From NCBI GenBank assembly GCA_002473165.1, contig DKSD01000027.1, positions 1-6,536 of the forward strand: a stretch of 6,536 bases of DNA, read 5' to 3'. Made by a program: the position numbers and the translations under genes. The stretch's first letter is position 1, and each line of letters opens with the position of its first letter. Below the pieces are notes generated by a model that made no database searches, was not told the origin of the DNA, and worked only from the letters and a program-made list of their open reading frames with translations. Positions 6,272 through 6,536 of this stretch are shown here, one piece after another. Origin of the DNA: Succinatimonas sp. UBA7265 (lineage in GTDB: Bacteria; Pseudomonadota; Gammaproteobacteria; Enterobacterales; Succinivibrionaceae).

Positions 6272-6524
6272 ATGAGCGCCCAGGCCTAAAGAACTCGCCA
6301 AACCGGACTCTGGAACGCTTTATGTGACGATGCTGCGCACGCTCGCGCAGCAGGGATCTGCCGAGGCGTACACGCAGCTTTCGCGCCTGTACGCCCAAAA
6401 CGGAAAAGCCGTAACCATGACACCTCAGCCTGCTTTGCCAAAGTCCCCTGTCCCTGAGGATCACAGCTGCGGTTCTTCAGCGTTGTCCTGCGCAGCCTCA
6501 CCCTGTTCTTCAGCCCAAAAGTAG
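6272..6524 (+). pseudogene. Decayed paralogue of the N-terminus of the Sel1-like gene
   Basis: Reading from 6288, the translation begins KELAKPDSGTLY and continues MLRTLA, SAEAYTQL and AQNGK. Against residues 2-42 of the Sel1-like protein at 3785 it matches at 21 of 41 positions without gaps, and the DNA retains near-identical stretches such as CTGCGCACGCTCGCG. The only nearby ATG (6272-6274: MSAQ) is one base out of frame and runs into TAA at 6287-6289, so the copy appears frameshifted directly after its start; in the homologous frame a TGA lies at 6273-6275. After about 6410 the similarity ends and a Pro/Ser/Ala-rich tail runs to TAG at 6522-6524, with no further helical repeats in any frame that I could see. 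A start at the GTG at 6324 is possible but has no ribosome-binding site. I read it as a truncated, non-functional tandem duplicate; a short functional gene or an assembly error near 6285 are alternatives. Confidence 0.65.
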
Positions 6525-6536
6525 ACTACATAGCCA

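Noticed and set aside
6324..6524. Independent small gene starting at GTG 6324
   Set aside because: Homology to the Sel1-like protein extends upstream of this GTG (KELAKPDSGTLY), and no ribosome-binding site precedes it, so a decayed paralogue explains it better.
2..6526. GTCTAC or its complement at 2-7, 724-729 and 6521-6526, as possible ends of a larger mobile element
   Set aside because: About three occurrences of a given 6-mer on both strands are expected in 6.5 kb, and the similarity does not extend beyond the hexamer.

Overview
The window looks like an accessory region of a bacterial chromosome or metagenomic contig. Its parts, from left to right, are: the 5' part of a DNA adenine methyltransferase gene (minus strand); an intact IS1634/IS4-type transposase gene (minus strand); a structured non-coding gap; a two-gene plus-strand cluster encoding an unrecognised 289-residue protein and a 792-residue Sel1/TPR-like repeat protein; and a decayed copy of the start of the repeat-protein gene at the right edge. 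I see no rRNA, tRNA or CRISPR array.

Organism: no marker gene is present, so assignment is weak. Bacterial Shine-Dalgarno sequences, an IS4-superfamily transposase, a Mod-like methylase and a Sel1-like repeat protein fit a Gram-negative gut or rumen proteobacterium. My impression is Gammaproteobacteria, possibly Succinivibrionaceae-like, but this rests on protein flavour only. Base composition changes sharply: positions 601-660 hold 18 G/C of 60, whereas 5521-5580 hold 43 of 60. The methylase and its upstream region (about 1-720) are AT-richer than everything to the right, so at least two sequence histories meet near position 700-780.

Left part (1-785): the methylase has the DPPY catalytic motif typical of beta-class/type III Mod-like enzymes. 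Its frame stops right at the window edge, five residues after a conserved-looking S-K-W-L, and a nearby frame shift would restore a plausible continuation, so it is probably frameshifted. Middle (786-2703): the transposase has a complete DDE triad, a good ribosome-binding site, a promoter with a perfect TTGACA -35 box, and an 18-bp perfect palindrome just upstream of that promoter; it looks functional. The termini of the element cannot be fixed from this sequence.

Right part (2704-6536): a 160-base gap containing nested inverted repeats precedes the 289-residue gene, which is followed after 50 bases by the Sel1-like gene on the same strand, so they are probably co-transcribed. A GC-rich hairpin with a trailing T tract follows the second gene. 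The 3' remnant encodes a clear homologue of the first ~41 residues of the Sel1-like protein (21 of 41 identical by hand alignment), showing that this is a locally duplicated gene family. The functions of both proteins are unknown; no described defence or secretion system can be assigned from the window.
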